64,000 nucleotides of DNA from Diprion similis (Eukaryota; Arthropoda; Insecta; Hymenoptera; Diprionidae). Of the stretch, positions 26,105 through 39,514 are shown in pieces; positions within the stretch are counted from its first letter, which is position 1; the number at the start of each line of letters is the position of its first letter. The notes beneath the pieces were generated by a model. It did no database searches, was not told the DNA's origin, and saw only the letters and a list, made by a program, of their open reading frames with translations. The stretch covers positions 1,364,001 to 1,428,000 of the forward strand of contig NC_060105.1 of assembly GCF_021155765.1 (NCBI RefSeq). Direction: 5' to 3'. A program made the translations under genes and the position numbers.

Positions 26105-29100
26105 GTGCCTTCCGGGGAACCAAACGATCCGGGACTCGGGTCCGCGTGCCACGCGCACCGCCCACGCCGTCGTAAACACAGGAACGAGAAGAGACACACG
26201 CGCACCGTCGTCACACTCCGTTCCCAGCTGGTACCTACCGCTGTCCGTCGCGCGATAATTTCACTCGTTAATTTACCACTACAACAAGACCCGACACGCC
26301 AGATATCTCAGACACGCGCCGAAGGCCTCATTCGGACCAGAATCCTAAGAATTAATTACGGTATCAGAAGGTCGGGCTCTTCGGAATAACAGAAGCTGCC
26401 GCTCTCTTTCAGCTCATCGTTGAATCCTTGTCCGTAATCAGGATGTCACCAAAACTTTAAAATCCTTTGGTCTTCAATTGTCTGAAACTATACAAGTTGG
26501 TACTTAGAAAGGTTTTAGAAAAGTAAACTTTTATGATGAATAACTCGAAAACTGTATTCTCAGTACCTAATCATATCAGTTCTATAAATCCACCCGATTA
26601 TTTCAAACTCCTGAACAATTTCGCGAGTACGATTAGATCAATCAGCGAGGATTATGAAGCCAAAGGATTGTGGAATTCCCCGACCGCACGGCGGAGGATT
26701 CCCACAAGGAGAATCGTGGCGGCTGCAGAAAGTGGCATGGTACAAGGCAGGTGGCTTGAGTCCTCGGCATCCAGATCATCCGGATCATCGCTGGTTTCCC
26801 GGCGTCCGCTCACAGAGCAATACACGTAGCTCGAGAGCTCCGCCGCAAACTTGATGGAACTTGAGTTCTCCGGCAGACTGGCTGCGGCTTCCGTGTGATA
26901 ATTAATTATCGCTATACGTGACAGGGTCGCGAGAAGCCTCGAGGTTCAACAGACGCCGACATCCGCGTAGCTAGAATTTTTATCCGTACTCCACACACCT
27001 GATGGATATCCTGATTATCTCCATCGCCTGGAAGTCTCTGATCTTGAATCTCAAGCATGCCGTGAATTTGTCGGCTGTGTCTTTTCCGAAAATTTTTATT
27101 TACCGGATAGACGATGTGAATACGATTCTCTGCTCCGGATACCGTCAGCTTCCAAGCATGGAAATTCACAATGTCTTTGTTGATCGGAACTGATTCCACT
27201 CCTGAACCTTCGGGACATTCAAGACAGCACGGCATCGCCAATTTATTTCACTTCGGGATAAAGCTGGATGCAGGAGCGTTCGAAGAGGAAGGGTGTGGTT
27301 GAATCTAGGCTTCTAGGACGTCGCTGTCCGGCGGTGGCCGCACACGTGGCGTCGTGACCCGTCTTCGAGGCTCGTGCTCGGAGGATCCGCGTTTGAGTTA
27401 TGCCCTCGGAATGCGGTTCCAACCCCTTCCATGTCCGAGGTCGAACCTGGATGGCCGTGAGGCGCGAATTTTTGCATCCCATCTCCAAGCTTCGGTATCA
27501 ATTTGTCCTTTTTCGATTTTTTTCGATTATCAGGCAACATTCAACGATTAACGGATACCGGCAGGTACAACGATAGGGAAAAAATGATCCGTCGTGGCCG
27601 GTGCTCTGGAAGGATGGGAATAAAAGCCAAAAACAGCAAATAGGATCTACCATGTGGCTTAATCTCTTGAGGTGGTGGTTAAAGTCGCGGCGTCTGCCTG
27701 CCTGCCTGCCTGCCTCCCGACCTGGGGGACAATGCGGCATTGTTTTCTTCGAGGGAGGCAGCGATGCTAGCCGGCTTGCAAGTTGCAGGCAACGGTAGCG
27801 GAGATGCGGTAGCCGTGCTCGATAGCCACCCATGTTTATTGTACGTGTATAGCGAACAAACAAAAGCAAAATACACGCCGGATACTCTGCGGCACTGGTA
27901 TAGATCTATACGTCCATATACCAGGGGCAGGGGTCCTGGACCCCGGCGTCAACCTTTACGTTTATCAGAACGAGAATTCTTCATTTTTTGCGGAATCGAT
28001 ATTGCCGGCTTTATTCGATTAATCCCATACTCGAACTGACGTAAAATGTAAGGGAAATCCGTAGGAAAACCAAAGAAATGATAATTGATTACGGTTTTCT
28101 TCGCTTCAGATGCATGAGATATTCTTGTAGTCGGTTCAACGATTGTTCCTATATTTAATCATCTAACGAATGGTTTATTTAATTCAATTATTTGAGTAGT
28201 TTAAACCGCAGCGTGTTTCTTTTGTTTTATGGTATAAAGCGTAAATGACTATAATAGGGAGATAAATAAATTTTAATTGCTGGTAGAAGGACGTTTCTAT
28301 TTATCCGAAAGATATGTAATATATACGAGTACATAAAACTAGCACGACGATTTAGAAATCAGCTGAGCCGCTACTGTAACAATGGTAATATAAGCATGGT
28401 TAAAATCTCGCGGCAAGACCGAATGTTTAATAAAAAAAGCGCCAAACTGTGACAAGGACATAGTTATTGTTATATTTATAATCACGGGCAAAGTTTTCAC
28501 TAAACACCGGAGTGATTTAATTATTATATAAATAAATGTGTAGGTAAATCGGTAAAAAAATAACCAAAATCGGGAAACAAAGCCGCTAAAATATTGAATT
28601 AATCGTATCACGATGGCAAGTATATTACAAGTACATGATTATACGTACATATATATATATATAATACAGAGTAGGTTATAAGTATAATAAAATATAAATT
28701 AAAAACGTAACATTATACGTATAATAATAAATAAAACAGCAGCTGGTACATACATTAATTATATTAGCATATTAAAAATAAATTTGGCAATTTCCACAAC
28801 AATGGTAGATTCCGGTATTTTAAATGCAAATTTCAGAGAGTCGTGTACGCGGGCGGTGAGGAGAGGGACGGGCAATAGGAAAACGAACAGGGGGAGAAGG
28901 GAAAAAGGGGAGACAAAACCGAAGCAAACAACACAAAGCAAAACAAAGCAGGGAGAAGCAAAAAAGAAGAGAGTGAGAGAGGGAGAGAGAGAGAGAAAAA
29001 TTAGAAGAACACACCGTAAGGGCATTACAATTTATATTACTACATGTGGCAGCGGTACTTCCGGCGCGAGCATAGGCGCAGTTCCGGTCACTCCGGGAGG

Positions 29101-29647
29101 AGATTCTCCATCCTACATCGCTAGATTATCAACTCCCGCACGTCGCTGTTGCTGTTGCTGCTGCTGACCGTATATGTATGTATGTATAAATTATACATGC
29201 ACGCGAAGCAAAGTAATTTACACTTTTCGGACATCCATAGAAATTGTATGACCGTCGCTTTCAAATCTCCGAATAAAAACTGAGACTCACGCACAAATAC
29301 ATATCCGTAATGTAGCAGGCAGGCCGAACAGGTTGGCGTATATAATTATTTTTAAATAATCGTATTGTTTTCTACAGAAACAAAAATTGATGCACAGAAT
29401 ACAAATACTTTATAATTTATTAATATGTACCTGAAATTGTGGAGGATTTTATGAGACTTATTTCTCATGTGTTAAATAGAAGAATTTTCGATAAATTTTC
29501 ATCAAGTATTGATTTCATTATCAATTTGTTTGAATATTTAATTTCCATATTAGGTAAGAAGGAATCGTGAGACAAACTTGAGGTAAATAAATATATAAAA
29601 TCGATAAATCAAACTGGGCTCAAGAACTTCAAGAAGCTTGCAATTCA

Positions 29648-29653
29648 TTTATT
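29648..29653 (-). terminator. Candidate polyadenylation signal of the secreted-protein gene
   Basis: AATAAA on the minus strand about 190 nt past the stop at 29842, the first canonical hexamer downstream. It would give a short, plausible 3' untranslated region. Confidence 0.35.
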
Positions 29654-29841
29654 AAGCATAATTTGGCAAAAAATTGTGAATCAATTTCACAGCCACCGAA
29701 ATACGGTGGTGAAATTTTAATCGCAATTAAGATGCACACAGCCTACGCGTAGGAATTCTTATCTAAGCATATAAATTCATGCTTCCTAGAACATCTCACC
29801 TATGTGTATCACCCGAAGTGACGAAAAGTCACTTCTCTAAT

Positions 29842-30369
29842 CTAAGAATTGAACCGGCGCTCATTTCCTCGATCGTTGGGCCGATCGAAACCGGTAATCC
29901 CAAAGTCACCGCTCTTTGCGAACTGTACGATCCTGTCAACGGTGTCTTGAAATCTGGCGAAGAGTTGCTGCGCCTCCTGAGCCGTCGTAGATTGAAATAT
30001 GGCCGCAGCGTAGGCGGCGGTAACCTGGGACACAGCTTCCTGTGCAAGTCTGGCAGCAAGCTCGATTCCGTCCGACGGTTGACCATCAGCCTGAGCGGCG
30101 ACGACGCGTCGGACGTATTGCTGTATCAATTGGACGAGGCGATCGTCACTGAGGGGCAGTTTTCCGGCGGAAATGGTATCGAGGGCGGCTCGGATGGCGG
30201 CGTCTGCGTAAGACGGTGGTTAGAATTCTGCAGTGTAAACCAGATCCTCTTCGTCCTTTCGCTTACCTTTTAGGACGCCGCGCGCTTGGGCGTCGCTCCG
30301 TAGGATCAGAACGGTCGTCAGGATCACGAGGATGCTGAGTTCGCGGCGAAGGATCCGAAGAGTCTGCAT
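29842..30369 (-). CDS. Small secreted, helix-rich, cysteine-free protein of unknown family
   Basis: Two exons, 30267-30369 and 29842-30203, joined by a 63-bp intron (CTAAAAG/gtaagcg, then ttacgcag/ACGCC) in phase, give 154 aa. Residues 1 to about 27 form a signal peptide: a basic start (RILRRE), a hydrophobic LSILVILTTVLILR core and a likely cut after RSDA. The mature part is rich in Ala, Gln, Arg and Asp with heptad-like amphipathic spacing (AAIRAALDTISAG, LVQLIQQYVRRVVAAQ, LAARLAQEAVSQVTAAY, LFARFQDTVDRIVQFAK) and a polar tail ending in NERRFNS. It has no cysteine, so it is not a knottin or a cystine-rich venom peptide. A TATA box 53-62 bp upstream of the ATG supports a real promoter. I do not recognise the family; a haemolymph, cuticle, silk or gland product would fit. 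Codon use is GC-richer than in the AT-rich 3' flank. Confidence 0.8.
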
Positions 30370-30421
30370 CCTTGCGGCAAATGTCGGTTTCAAACTGCGC
30401 GAATCGGCCGATCAACGCTCT

Positions 30422-30431
30422 CTTTTTATAG
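30422..30431 (-). promoter_or_regulatory. TATA box of the secreted-protein gene
   Basis: Minus strand CTATAAAAAG. With transcription starting about 30 bp downstream, the 5' untranslated region would be about 25 nt before the ATG at 30369. No other TATA match of this quality is as near a start codon in the window. Confidence 0.6.
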
Positions 30432-30440
30432 CCCAGATTA

Positions 30441-30446
30441 CACGTG
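30441..30446. promoter_or_regulatory. CACGTG E-box next to the TATA box
   Basis: Palindromic CACGTG about 10 bp upstream of the TATA box of the secreted-protein gene. Such sites bind bHLH factors (CLOCK/CYCLE, MYC/MAX, MITF types). The factor involved is not known. Confidence 0.4.
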
Positions 30447-33400
30447 CATATATGCTCGTGGATGCAGTTCAGAGGCGGGAGAGACTCGTTATGCGTTGCG
30501 CAAAGAGCATTGCTGCGACGATACATTTATTTTTCGTTATATCACAGCGCTGGACGCCGTTGCTGCAGACCGTAATCACCTCCGTGATGCAGACGGCCGA
30601 TCCCGCGCGTTTTCGGACCAACATGTCGACCGAGCTCTCCGGTCCGTGACCAACCGCCCGCACTTCCGGTTCACCGATTCGTCCGCCCCCCCGCATTGCC
30701 CTGAACTCTAAATTCAGGCCTGGGGATACTAGAGGATCGTCTTCTGACCAACGTTTCGTTGCATTTTGCACCTTTCATTTCTTTTGGTGAAGTCCGAAGA
30801 CGTTGGACGTCGTCGTATCGAGGAAAACGAGGAAAATACGAGCGCGTTTCAGGCGAAGGAAAGCGCAACGTTCATGCGTCGTGTAGGCTGGACGATCGTA
30901 AGCGGGGGAGGTGGCTTCTTCCGGCTAAAGTTACAAGCCAGTGTAGGTACGTAATGACAGTCCGGTAATGTGTATCATTCCAACATCCTGGGGGCGACTG
31001 CCGTCCTTTCTTCGAAACGCTGTCAATCCGCCTTTCCCCCACGTGCCATAGAACTTTGCGCGGCTTTCTACAACGCCGTGGTCAACCGTAGAGGTATCCG
31101 AGGACACTTTGCGTCACGCTTGTAACGGAGCAGAAGCGTCGTCGTCGAGAGGTTGGTTGCAAGGGCGTCTGAAACGATGTCTGAAATCGAGGCGCGAGTA
31201 TCAAACGACTCGGGTCTTCACCGCGGACGTAATCGGGGCTGTTTATCTCGGAGACACAACGTTGGATAAGTCGCGATGTTGAGGAGCTCTTCGGCATTCG
31301 CGGGGCACCCCGCGAACAAGAGGATCCATCCGTCTTGACGTCGGGGGTCGGCGGCGGCATTGTGCGTTTGTCTTTTGGCCGGGCGAGAGCAGCCTGATAG
31401 GAGAAGAATGAGATGCAGGGACAACGTGGGCTGCGCGCGCCCTCCGTCACTCCCTGGAGGCCCAGGGATTCCGACGACTCTCATTGTCCGCCGGCTCCGC
31501 ATTCACACCTACTACAGTCCAATTCACAAGTCGACCCGGTGCCCCCGAGGTCCCCCGGAGTTGATCCAAGATCTTATCGACCCTGTGCACCGACGTGCCT
31601 AGACCATCGAGTCCACCATTATCGCCTCGTCACCCGTATCCTAGCCTCCAGCCTCCACGGCTCGGTTATCGAACCAAATGATCCATTCCTCGACCCCGCG
31701 ATCGATCGGTACCTCCACGATTTTCCAACGCGTTAAAATCATCCCATCGTCGACATTTCGCGTCCTTAACGCGTCAAGGGAACTTCCAAGTCCAAACCTT
31801 GAAGCCCTCGAGTTTTGGCTGACGATTGTCGTGATTTTGCCGATTCGGAAAAGTCGCGCTGCTGTTGGATGTGGTGGTAGGCGACTGGCGAGGATTGGAG
31901 CTTGAGGACGTGGCTTGGTACCGCAGCGGGGCAGGAAGCCGTGATTCGGTACGGGTCGATGCAGGGGGTTCCGCCTGAACAAGCTACGTCACCGCCGTCC
32001 GCCGGTTACGGAGCGATTCGAGTGGCGAGGAGAGGCTCGACTCATCCCCGAGAAAGGCGGGCCACCCCCTTCGAAAAATAAGGGAACCCGTGAAATTAAT
32101 AAATTTATATTACCAGCATGCCCACCTAGGTTGTGGAGAACGTTGCTACCGATCGTCTTCTTTTGTTAGGCTTAGATGGGACCGCGTGTACGGATGATAT
32201 TATCCCCCCACAAGGAAGCGGCTGTAACGCGGATACACCGAAACGAGCCCTCATTTCACATTTGACACACAACGGGACTCGCGCTGCTGCCACCGGGAAA
32301 TGGGAATCGGATTCACAGTTGGCTCTGAATTAACCTCGAGACCCGATATTCTTTCCCCAAAGATTATTCCTCAAAATTACCATCCTTCGCCTGAGAATGT
32401 CACCTAAAAAGTTGAGGACCATTTGAGCAGTTGGGATCGTTGCGCGCAGCTTCGTGTCTTCACGATCGGAAATAAATCGCAACAGATCATTCGGCTAGAT
32501 TTTCATAATTGAATCAAGCTACTTGTCAGATTGCTCAATGTTCTTACGACTCAGTACTCGTTGATTATTGAGTCGATTTCACGAAAAGAAATAGTGGAAT
32601 CAATTATCTCGTTATAATTTCTTGTGAAATGATCGGATGTCGTTCGGTACAGAATCAACCATAACGAGAGTCCAATTAATTGGGGGAATTTGAATGAACT
32701 AAAAATCGTAATTTCTTTTCGCGCTTTCGCTGTTTTTTAAGAATCACGCTCTCAGCTACAGGTACGATACAGTCCGAGGTTTTTCGCGTTCCGCGAAAAG
32801 ACTGACGATGAGCACACGAGGACAGGTTGGGAGGTTCGTGGACGTACCGCGTGTCTCTGACGAGTAACGACCTCACGGGGATTCGCTGTCTGATAAAATT
32901 CGATATAAACTTAGTCGTGATCGAGATCCCCGGGTCATCGGAGACGGGCAGAAGAGGCGCTCGTTGTCGGAGGGACTGGGATTACGGGCAGAGGTGGAAG
33001 TAGCGCTTCTACCTATATAAGACAAGTCAAACAAGTGTAACACGAACAAGGCCGGGTACAAAAAGCGAAACCATTGTTACTCCGAGCACAATGCAGTCAC
33101 TCTTCCTTTGACGGGACGAAAAATAATCCTACGCTTTGTCTATGATACTGGCGTGCAGAGGCCTTACCCGCACAATGGTTCGCCATTCGCTCGGTTCAGA
33201 GTTAAACTCGAGTAGGTGCCTCCTCGACAGGGCGGAATTACACGTTCCTCGACCACCGGTTTTGAAAACCACGCGCGCGGTTTCGATCCGTCTCCAAGGG
33301 CCAAAAGCACTTTCTTTCTGCACCTTGCTCAATCGTAGATCTACGACTTCGCAGCCTGACATGAAGGCAAAGAGTCGTTCAGCCGCTGCATATTCGATCG

Positions 33401-33480
33401 AACCGCCTGTTGCACCGGCAAAAACGGAGCCGTATCTAGTGGCTCAATGCCGCGAAGAGAAATCGAACGACAAATTGAAG

Positions 33481-33503
33481 GTATAGGTATAGGTATAGGT
33501 ATG
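33481..33503 (+). repeat. GGTATA hexamer repeat
   Basis: About four imperfect copies of GTATAG. The same hexamer is repeated at 23741-23760. Confidence 0.75.
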
Positions 33504-33729
33504 GTTATAAGTACGGTATAAGGAAACCTCGCGGCGGAAGTGAGGCGAAAAAATTCTTAGCCCCATTGTGTGCCACCTGATTTTTCCTGCATTTACTATC
33601 CGCATGGTCTGAGGTCTGCCTATCCTCTGGTTCTCGTTTCTTGCTCACTGCTTACCGTTAACTCGTTATTTCAACCGAACGAACGCAAGCTCCTTTTTCA
33701 CTTCGCTCTGCGGCCATTTTGAATCGAAA

Positions 33730-33777
33730 AATAAAGTCCATCGCGATCTTATTTCTTGTAAAAAAAAAAAAAAAAAA
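33730..33777 (+). other. AATAAA plus A18 tract: possible retroposed 3' end
   Basis: AATAAA at 33730-33735, then 24 nt, then 18 uninterrupted A (33760-33777). That spacing is what a processed, polyadenylated transcript copied back into the genome would leave. I could not recognise the parent gene, a LINE/SINE body or a target-site duplication. Confidence 0.3.
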
Positions 33778-36700
33778 GAAAGCTCAATCGCAGGTTCTTC
33801 GAAAGTTCCAAGTACCGCATAGACTGTCGGAAATGCTGAGGTGACTTTGTTCCAAGAACCGCGATCAGAGCCCGTTGACTAAATCTGTTGGTGACAAAAA
33901 TAATCGACAAACAAACAATGAGCGGATGTTTCAGACAATTTCATAGTAGTTGGTATTTCCCTTAAAAAACTTGAGTGACGGTCTTTCTGTAACCTTCACT
34001 TCATCATCACCGTGGTGCGTGACACTAATTATCATCAAATTACAAACCCGGGGATTATTCTAATCGACGCTGTCCAATTTTTAAGGATCGGCATAAAAAT
34101 TTCATTCACACTCGAAGATCTACCGCGTTGGAAATCGATGAAAACCGGCAAAAGCTTTATCGATGTCATTAACCCCTGTAACGGCGTTATTATCATCATC
34201 GATCACGAGCGAATCCCCCACGCCGTCGGCGATAAGCCTCTGTACTACTGTCGCCGTTCCAGCGGCGCAACGTTTCGCATAGATGACCCAATTCTGCAAT
34301 TTGTCACGCCTCTTATTCCACACCTAGCTTTCACTCGGACTTCTATCGTAGACGGACAGACAACGCAGTTCTACTCCACGTACGATTCCACCAGCCGGAT
34401 CGACTCGCCTCTGCATCGGTGTTCGTGCCCAGCTATGCCCGCAGTTGCACGGAGGGCGGACTTGGACTTGCACCGAGTGAGCTATCACGTCCTGCAGCCA
34501 CCCGGACAACCCGTAACACAAGCCAAATTACAAACATGCAACCCACAGCCTCACAGCCTCCTGGCCACCAGCCTCGGTCAAAACTCAGGCCGCGGAGATT
34601 CCGCTGATCCTCGATGCTCGGTTGAAAATTTGTTCATTGGAATTCGTGATTTTTCTGAGAAACATGCAAAGTATTTTAGTATTTCAGTTTTTGATTTAAT
34701 TTTTATTTAATTTTCATTCAAACTTGACAGAGAATTCTGAGGAAATCCTTCGTGGGGAATATAAATCTTGGAAGACTTGTTATGAGGAGGAATGAGAATT
34801 TTGAATTCTGTTGGTGAAAGAGTCGGAAGAACGAGAATCTCGTGGAATATTCAATCTGCATGACAAGTAGGGCTCTCTCGCACTGATAGAGACGATAGTT
34901 CAGCTCTGATTCACGAATTACGTGCACGCGGCGCTTATTCTTGACGCTCTCGTTTCGCACACACACGCGTAATGTCGTGGTTTTGGCTATGACGCGTACT
35001 TTCTTTGAAATGACCAAAGGAAGTAGGAAAAAGAAAAAAAATATTCAAGCAGCTAGCTGTGATTTGAATAGCAAATTTCGCCCATCGTATTTTGGGACGT
35101 AATTTCGTTTTGAAATCTAAAGTTCGAAATTCGGAGCCGAATGCAGGTGTTCGTCGATCGGTTTCTTCGGGCAAAACGTGAGCAGTGCCTGTACTCGACA
35201 CCAGACACTTGTAGTTAGCCGATAAACTCGACGCAAGCTTGAGACTCGGGGGATCCTGGAGATTCGGAATGCGCGTAAGAAAGTGTTGAGACCTCGAGAT
35301 TGCCGAGATCAGACTGCGGGAAGGCGTTCAGCCGCGTTGCTACGTGGACCGCCTTTCCATCGGCTAAAAACTTGACTCGTTCAACGTTCGCTACTGTTGC
35401 ACACGGGATCTTGAACGGGCAAATTTTCGATCGGCGCCGGTTATCCCGCAGCCCAGAAAGTTCCAAAATCGAAAGATCGCGGATCGTGGATTTATCGTTG
35501 CGACAAAAGGTTGGATCAAAGACCAAGTTCAAGTCACTCAGAGATCATTTTTCGAAACGAATTCAAGCCCGGCGTGTTATTGGCTAAAACTAACTCGATC
35601 GCGTTTGTCTTTACGCGACATGTTTCCGGTCCCACTGAGGCTGCACGTGACTCCGATCCTCTTGAGTTCACCTCGCAGGAATCTTTCCCAATTTAATCCA
35701 TCTCCGAACCGATCCCATGCCAGGTCCCAGTTATCGTTTACATGTGTAAATGAACACCGTTCGGTGGGTATATGGGTGAACCGAAAGCTACAGCCGCAGC
35801 CAGAGATCTGGATGAAAGACGGTGGCCACAGACGATCGGAAGCCCCGCCTCATTATTTTTTCGAAACCGCAAATCTCGCGGTGCGCGTGTGCGTCGGACG
35901 ATATAATCCTCCGAAACCGCCGGTCCGAGTATCGGTCTTAGCCCGAAAACGCGCCTTGGTCCATCCAAACCGTCCGCAGGTGTGGGTATAGGAAATCGGT
36001 ATCGACAGCCACCGTTCGGCAGCTGATCAAGGTAATAAGGTTTGATGATCGCGGTCGAAAAATTCACACGTCAAACAACCCGGCTGGGTTCTCTTTTTAT
36101 TTTTTCTTACCTGCGTTGGAATGGGTTTATTACATTGTGCACCGTGTAATATTCCTGTTCAATATTACCTTGGATCTCTAATACAGATATTTATTTATTC
36201 TCAGATCCTCCGTCGGCTCGATCATCTCCAAATGACCGCCGCAAAACATATTCGGTGTGTATCGAAGGTAATTGCTTCAAGCATCCAGTAATCTCGTTCA
36301 GGATTTATCCCTTCCGTACCGATCGCATCACTTTTCCAACATTAATAATAATCATTCCCTACCTCAGTCAGCAGAGCCTCAAACTCGAGAGTGAGACCTT
36401 CCGTAGGGCGGTGAAAAGGGGTTGCAGGGAAGTTGGTGGAAATTGAAACGCGGCGCTAGGATCGAAGTGAAACCGAAATCGAGACGAGAGGCTGGATCAC
36501 CGGGTGTTTTGGGCTACCGGAGTTACGTTCTGAACCGGTTTACTTAGCGGCCGAATCGATGAATGAATCCAAAGACGTAAAAAAACTAGACCAACGGAGC
36601 TCGACGCTCGACGCTGTAGCGCCGAAGCCTGAATCTATTCGGAGGATCAGTGACTTTTCCAAAAACGGATCAACCCGCTCCAGGCGATCGGCTTTCCGCG

Positions 36701-39480
36701 TGCGGAAATTGATTAATCGAGCGGTTAGCGGCAACCGCATGATCTACGAGGCACCCGCTGCCCGTCACGCGAACGCTGCACGTATAGCCTTGCATCCTCG
36801 TCGCGAATTGTGTCTCGGAGGCTAAACATTAGCATAAGCTCGTCCCGGCCCCGGCTGTGGTGCCGTTATTCCCGCTGCCTTGCCCCCGGCAGGCAGACCG
36901 GTAAACAACGCGGCCGATTTTTTTGCCCTCATTTTTTCCGCTCTCGTGCAAAATGCGTTTCACCCATTTTTCTCTCGTTATTTTCTTCCTCAGTATCGAC
37001 CCGATATAAGTACCTCCCTATACATCTTCGTGCAGATATTAGTCGAAATGGTTCGTTCGACTCGAGACTAGTCGAGTGAATTTTTGCTCCGTGCTTCGAG
37101 GATTCAGAAAATGCGGGTATACGATCAGTTTCGTAACTGAACGTGAAGAGGAGCGTCGACTTTTTATTTCTAACCTGGTGCCAGTTTTTGCTTCTCCGTT
37201 ACACTGCCCCGCGGACTATTCTGTTACGAATCGCTTCCGGCTGTTGTTGAATCGACGCTTAAAAGCCGGTCCACGAGCGATTAGGTGCTCAAATACATAT
37301 ACACACCGTAACCACCCCCTAGAAAGTCATGCAAAGAATATATTATACTCTAGTCATAGACAGTCTTCATCTTATTCGCGGAAGGTTTCGGCAACGTGTA
37401 AGAGATAAAAAAAAAAACAAGAAAAAGAAAAGAGAGGAAAAAAAATCTTTCGCTCTGATCAATTCGCGTCAAGATCCAGAACGAATCACCATGTGATCGT
37501 TGGATGATTGTTGGTTTTACGTAGCTGCGATGCGAAAGAAAACCGTGCGTCACACTTTTTAGGTCCCAAGAATCATTGGAGACATTAATTTGCGGACAGC
37601 TCTGTTCCCTCCCTGATTCTATGAGAATATTCGTCAGTGGTGTTCACCATGATGACAATATCGATGCTTGATCAGAGTCTCTCGATGTTTCCTTTCGTCG
37701 TCGGTCCCGTCCGGCGACAAGAAAAGCGTAACGGCCATTCGGCGAGATGATGAGCCGAGACTCTCGGTGTTCTCTGATGCAGCCCGTATCTGTCGCTGCA
37801 TCGTCTCTTGGACTCTTGGGCTGTGTGTCGTTTACCTGGAAGTGGAGTGCCGAGTCATGGTTGAGCGACCTGGCAGTGACGGCGGCTCGAGCTGACTGCC
37901 AGAGTCGAAGAGACAGGTGCATCCAGGTGTTCTCTAACGCCCCCGGACCGACCGCTGCTCCTCCTCGAGTACTCGCGTAATTATATCCACGACGCGTATG
38001 AACGATGTTCAGTCTTCGAGCAAGCTACTTGTTGCAGCTCTTCTTCGGTCGCACAGGTGCCAGCTTGGGTATTGGCGACCATTGACTTTGCACTTTTCTC
38101 ACGATTGGACGTCTCCACTGTTTTTCGATGAGAAATTGTGAGAATTATCGGACGGCCGGTGTATAAACCGTAATCCGAATAGTCTATCATAACAGTGAAT
38201 ACCCAATGGACCATAGACTGTTGCTGCGCAAATCTGTAATTGAGACAAGCCGCTAATAGCTCTCCGTCAATATCCCATTTGTATCACCACCTGCGGATAA
38301 TCACTGTTTACCTCGAGGATTGTGGTCACTGGCCAGTGATCACTGATCAATACTGCAGTCTCCGGTGCGTATTTAGCCTATTTCTAGCCATGGCAGATTC
38401 AGCTCAAGCCGTGTTCACTGAGGGGCGAAAATCGGTTGATTTAAGATTTAAAAACCTGTTTATATTAGGTATATACATACTACTCGGTTTATCAATTCGG
38501 TTTCAACCCACCGAGCCAAGTCATACTAGGATGGTAAAAAAAGCAATTCACCCTGCAACAGCTGTCGAAGTTTAGCATAGATTTTTTACCTTTTCTTCTT
38601 TTTACTTTTGCCTTTGTCTCTTGTTTTCTTGTATTTACTTCTCTTTTTTTTCCGTTGAGAAATTGGTGAAAATAGTTTTGCAATCTGTAGGAGTAACTCC
38701 GCGCGGGTGAGTCATTGACACTTTACGTAACTGTCGAGGTTTCCCTAATAAGAGAAGTATATATGTGTGTATGTATATATATATATATACAAAACGTCAG
38801 GTTTGCCGCCGCAATAATTCGGTCCTTCGAATCCTACCATTGCATACATACTCGCTATGCACACAGACGATTGCGGTTTGTTCAAGTGTTCGATACGTAC
38901 GATGATATTGAGAAACTCCCACCCACCTTACGAATAAAGTGTTATGCAAATGATCGGGCTGTAATACACCAATCGCCTGTCACCGAACCTCCTCCGTTCT
39001 TAATCCTAAAACCAATCGATTCTCCTGATGTATGTATGTGTCGAACTGGTGAGGCTGTGCTCGTTAATTTTACAGTTCAACGTGTACCCGTACAAAAATT
39101 TATATTAATTCTTTTGCACGGGAATGAAAAATTGACGTGTCGTGACCGTCTGCAGTGGTTGGATTACTCACGGTTTGTTTTTCAGCACCAATGTGATTCG
39201 ATGTATTTGAAATTTGTATGCGAAGAATAACGAAAAGCTCTGAAATCTACCGGATCATTCGAGTGCTGAATATGAAACGAATGTGTATATTCGAAAGAAG
39301 GATAAATTTTTAACAGATAATTCGAATTGCGATTGAATTTGGTCGGGTTGACCATCAGGACAGTAAAAAAAGGTGACGCGTTTTCAAGTCCAGGTAGCTT
39401 TGATACTCACGAATGTGAGTATTGGCTTCATAGGCACAATTATTGACACTGCACACAGATACTTAGAGAACTAGGTAGAA

Positions 39481-39514
39481 ATAGAGAGAGAGAGAGAGAG
39501 AGACAGAGAGAGAT
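39481..39514 (+). repeat. AG dinucleotide microsatellite
   Basis: A near-perfect run of AG units with one C interruption. Confidence 0.85.

Larger units (their letters stand above)
17907..29841. other. About 12 kb without a recognisable gene
   Basis: Begins with the MELK 3' region, which is AT-rich (notably 18100-18660); I see no canonical AATAAA close to the stop. Beyond that, open frames are short, overlap on both strands and show no family motif or good splice partner. Identified contents: a GGA tract (19146-19180), a TCCTC tract (21399-21428), a hAT-like element (23161-23547), a GAA tract (26037-26104), GA and CTG tracts (about 28976-28998 and 29146-29166), and a CACGTG/ATGGCGG cluster near 21666-21700 that could be a promoter. 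Enhancers, lncRNA or introns of flanking genes cannot be excluded. Confidence 0.5.

Noticed and set aside
25715..26214. Overlapping minus-strand frames with long Leu/Phe/Ser runs
   Set aside because: Artefacts of reading the GAA microsatellite at 26037-26104.
38715..39230. 171-codon plus-strand frame preceded by a (TA)n and an AG that could be an acceptor
   Set aside because: Looks protein-like in parts, but at this base composition about one frame of this length is expected by chance in the window, and no family is recognised.
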